Shown here one piece after another: positions 61,295-64,000 of a DNA stretch of 64,000 nt. Origin of the DNA: Linderina pennispora (Eukaryota; Kickxellomycota; Kickxellomycetes; Kickxellales; Kickxellaceae); contig NW_024468260.1 in NCBI RefSeq assembly GCF_002104995.1, positions 248,001 to 312,000 on the forward strand. The letters are read 5' to 3'. The notes under the pieces are model-generated. The model saw only the letters and a list, made by a program, of their open reading frames with translations. It made no database searches and was not told the origin of the DNA. The translations under genes were made by a program, and so were the position numbers. Positions within the stretch are counted from its first letter, which is position 1. The number at the start of each line of letters is the position of its first letter.

Positions 61295-64000
61295 CTAATC
61301 ATCCTTGCGCTTGCCCTTGGCCTTGGCCTTGGCCATAGACTTGGACTTTTGCTTGATCGACTCCATGTTGGGCGCTGTCACCTTGACTTTGCCGAGCATC
61401 TGCGCAATCATCTCGACATCCGACACGCCCTTCATCAGCTCTTTCTCACGGTTAGCCAGGATCGTCTCGAACTCCAAGCGCTCTGCCTCCTGCGAGTCTG
61501 CAGAGTGCGTAGATTTGGGCTTGTTGTTGTCGGCTGCTGCCAAAAACACGCTCAGGGCCATTTTGCTGGCCTTGCCCTTCTTCATGACGCCCGGAACCAG
61601 CTTGACGCGGTACTTGTAGGCAGACAGCGAGTTGTAAGGTGCACACACGGGGATGGCAAAGCTCAGGTTGTCGCCGGCCAGAGGCGACGGCGTGAGGAGG
61701 TCGAGCACGTTCATCTGGTCCATGGAGATGTCGGCAGCGTCTTCGTCCTCATCGAGCTGCTTCTCATTGGCAGGCTTCTTGTACGGCTTGTCATCCGAAT
61801 CCTGCTTGGTGGCCATAGCCTTGAACTGGTCGACGATGCTGGGTGGCGCCTGCGACGAAACAGGCAGACCAGAAATGCCTGTTTCCTCAGCCGGCTTGCT
61901 GGCATTGTCCAGTGCCTGCTCGACATCCTTGCCAGTGGATCCCAGGAGTGCCATGCGGATCTCGCGGTCATCGTCATCCTGCTCGGCGTACTTCTCCTTC
62001 ATCTTCTTCATCTTGCCCTTCTTGCCGCGCTTCTGTGGCTGCTGCTTCTGCTTCTGCTGGGACGCCTCGAACTTGCGCTCCTCTTCGAGGCGCCGCATTT
62101 CCTTCTTGCTCAGCTTGCCCTGGGGCACCTCCGTCTCCTCGTGGTCCTTGCCTTGCTTGCGCTCCTTGCGCTGCTGCCGCCGCTCCTTGGCCGAAATCTG
62201 CTTTTTGCTGGAGGTATGCGCTGCAGAGGGGCCGCTATCGCCAAAATCGTCGGCGTGGGCCTGCTCGACTTCGTCCAGGTTGTACTTGCTCCGGGCAGCG
62301 ACAAAATCAATGCCATCGGACCTGGCCGGCTTGGGCTGCTTGGCTGGCGGGACCTCTTCAGGAGCGTCAGCATTGATGATCGTGAACTCATCATCGTTGC
62401 CAGCAGGCTCCTCTGGTGCCAGCTCAGGCTCATCCTTCTTGGCAGCGCTGCCCTCGAAGGTGCGGCGGTTCTCCTCCATGATCGCCATCCGCTGCTGGTG
62501 CGCCTTGACATGGCGCGCGACGCTCTCGTCGTCAGCCAAGCGGAACAGGAAACCAAAGCCGTACACGAGCTGGGTGGGTGGCAGAAAGTGCTTCTTGCCG
62601 CGGATCATGAAGCTTCCGGTGGTCAGATACTCGCCAGTAGGCGCCGTCTTGCTGACCTGGCTAGCCTCGACCCACCATGCCGAAGTCACAATCTTGGCAT
62701 CCCAAGCACGCGACTGGCACACACTCATGATACCAGCCTGGAACAGCGTCGAGGGCGGGATGGTCTCTGCTGTCTTCTTGGCTGAGGAATCGGCCTTGTC
62801 GAGCACCGAGGCAGCCTCGGGCGCAATCTTGTTTTTGACAATCACCGATGCCGCACCGTGGATATCTGCGTGGATATAGGCGTCGCCGGGCTTCAGATAC
62901 TTTTTAACCAGGATCTCGTTCTGCTGCATGTCGCGCCCAGCGATCACCAGGTAGCCGTCCGAGGACACAAACCAGGCAAACTTTTCAAACCAGAACGGCT
63001 TGCGCAGCTGGCTCACTGTAGCCGTGATTTTGGTCGCCTTCAGGTCGGCGCGGATCTTCTGCTCCGCCGACTGCAGGGCCTGTTGTGAGACCGCCAGGGT
63101 CTTGGAGTGCTTGACACCGGCTGCCCGCCGCGACGTGTAGTACCGCTGTGCATTTGCAAATGCCGATTGGAAAATGTCAACGTCGACATCCAGTGGGCCT
63201 GCAAATTCCCGCTGCTCATCGTCATCCCCATCGCTGTCCGAGTCGTCCCAGTCATCGGGATCATCGAGCTCCAAAGTGATCTGGTTGACGCCGAGGTTCA
63301 GCTTCTTGATCTGCTCAGCAACCGGGTTCCCCAGATCACGCTGATCGTCGACCAGCTCCTCCAGCTCCTGCCAGTCCATGCCAGCAGCAACCGCCTGGAC
63401 GAATGATCATGATTGCTTGGTCAACAAACTCCAGATTCAACTCGATCCGCCGAGCCTGCTCTTCGGCCTTGCGGTGGGCAAGCTCCAGAGAGGCCACACG
63501 TCCATCGTGCTCAGACTTGATTGCCTCGAGCTTTTTGACTGCGGCAATCTCCTGCTGCTGCACCCTGACCTTGAGCCGCTGGGCCTCGATGTTCGAGAAA
63601 AACACATCCGCTGCGTCAGCAAAGCTCGGGTACTCTCTGTACGGCTTGTTCTTGTGCTGCTCGAACAGCCAGGGGTGGAACTCGTCAAACAGATCCTCTT
63701 CCGGCGAACTATCGGTGCGTGGCAGGAATGTCGTGTAGCCAGGATGCACCCCGTGCCGCAGCTCCTGTGCAATTCCGTATGCCTCACCATAAGCCATCAT
63801 GAGCGCGTCGATCTGCGGCGACTGCGGCGTGAGGTCCATCCCCGTGGCGATGCGCAGCGTTGGGCTGAGCTTGGCGCGCAGGATGACGTGCTCAGACAGC
63901 GCCGGTCCGTAAGCGCCAAACGTCGCCAGGGTGCGCTTCAGGTTGTCCTTCGGACCGGCCTTGGCCAAGAGGTTCACCAGGTCCTGGCGCTGCACCGGCT
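61295..64000 (-). CDS. RQC2: Rqc2/NEMF (Tae2), ribosome quality control factor, 5' part missing
   Basis: The gene runs off the right edge; its N-terminal start is not in the window. From upstream to downstream: the end of NFACT-N (LSEHVILRAKLSPTLRI, YTTFLPR), a coiled coil (RLKVRVQQQEIAAVKKLEAI), the NFACT-R/DUF814 domain (KPFWFEKFAWFVSSDGYLVIAGRDMQQNE, KPGDAYIHADIHGAAS, VTSAWWVEASQVSKTAPTGEYL), a long charged, Lys-rich disordered region, and NFACT-C (CAPYNSLSAYKYRVKLVPGVMKKGKASKMAL). One extra base near 63397-63398 breaks the frame just after the coiled coil. Rqc2 binds stalled 60S subunits with Ltn1 and adds CAT tails. The DR motif needed for tail synthesis would lie beyond the window. Confidence 0.93.

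Noticed and set aside
61349-62879. Long plus-strand open frames of 408-478 codons over the Rqc2 gene
   Set aside because: They are Leu/Val- or Ser-rich antisense shadows of the Lys/Glu-rich Rqc2 region.
1-64000. CRISPR array, rRNA genes or bacterial operon structure
   Set aside because: No regularly spaced direct repeats, no rRNA segments and no Shine-Dalgarno-led gene strings are visible; the gene set is eukaryotic.

Overview
The window is nuclear DNA of a fungus. It has compact genes with few, short introns, eukaryotic tRNAs ending in T-runs, and a clearly fungal/opisthokont gene set: a gamma-tubulin complex protein, Nup62/Nsp1, Dml1/misato, Mpo1 and Rqc2/NEMF. Genes missing from most Dikarya (COP1, an EBP-type sterol isomerase, an RF2-type organellar release factor) and an expanded, decayed F-box-like family suggest an early-diverging lineage. 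A zoopagomycote of the Kickxellales/Coemansia type is my best guess, but it is inferred, not proven.

Layout. 0-5 kb: 3' part of an ABCC transporter, an AT-rich gap with a 55-bp inverted repeat, tRNA-Val and a decayed F-box-like gene. 5-12.4 kb: a repeat-bearing secreted protein, Rad9 (9-1-1 clamp), Rrp7 (18S rRNA processing) and a truncated adenylate-forming protein. 13-15.7 kb: a broken Fanzor (eukaryotic TnpB relative, RNA-guided nuclease), the main mobile-element signal. 16-25.8 kb: GCP2, an EBP sterol isomerase, an LST2-like protein, Dml1 and an unknown gene. 27-34.9 kb: a small secreted Gly/Tyr/Asn/Ser protein, two tandem HSL-type hydrolases, COP1 and an eight-knuckle CCHC protein. 36.6-50.8 kb: a Myb-domain protein, a long gene-free stretch, a cation/proton exchanger, Nup62, an F-box-like gene and a secreted TroA-like protein. 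51.5-64 kb: Mpo1, ribosomal protein eS24, tRNA-Gly, an RF2-type release factor, four tandem SLC35F6-like transporters and Rqc2/NEMF running off the right edge.

Many otherwise healthy genes are split between reading frames. Almost every break is explained by exactly one extra base, and removing it restores family-conserved protein. Breaks are sparse over most of the window and dense at 41.4-50.8 kb. Uncorrected insertion errors in the assembly are the simplest explanation, so genes broken only this way are listed as CDS. The Fanzor and the F-box-like gene at 3.4 kb also carry in-frame stop codons and are listed as pseudogenes.

The genes do not form one pathway. The clearest local organisation is tandem duplication (two hydrolases, four transporters) and ordinary housekeeping neighbours, some convergent and very close together.
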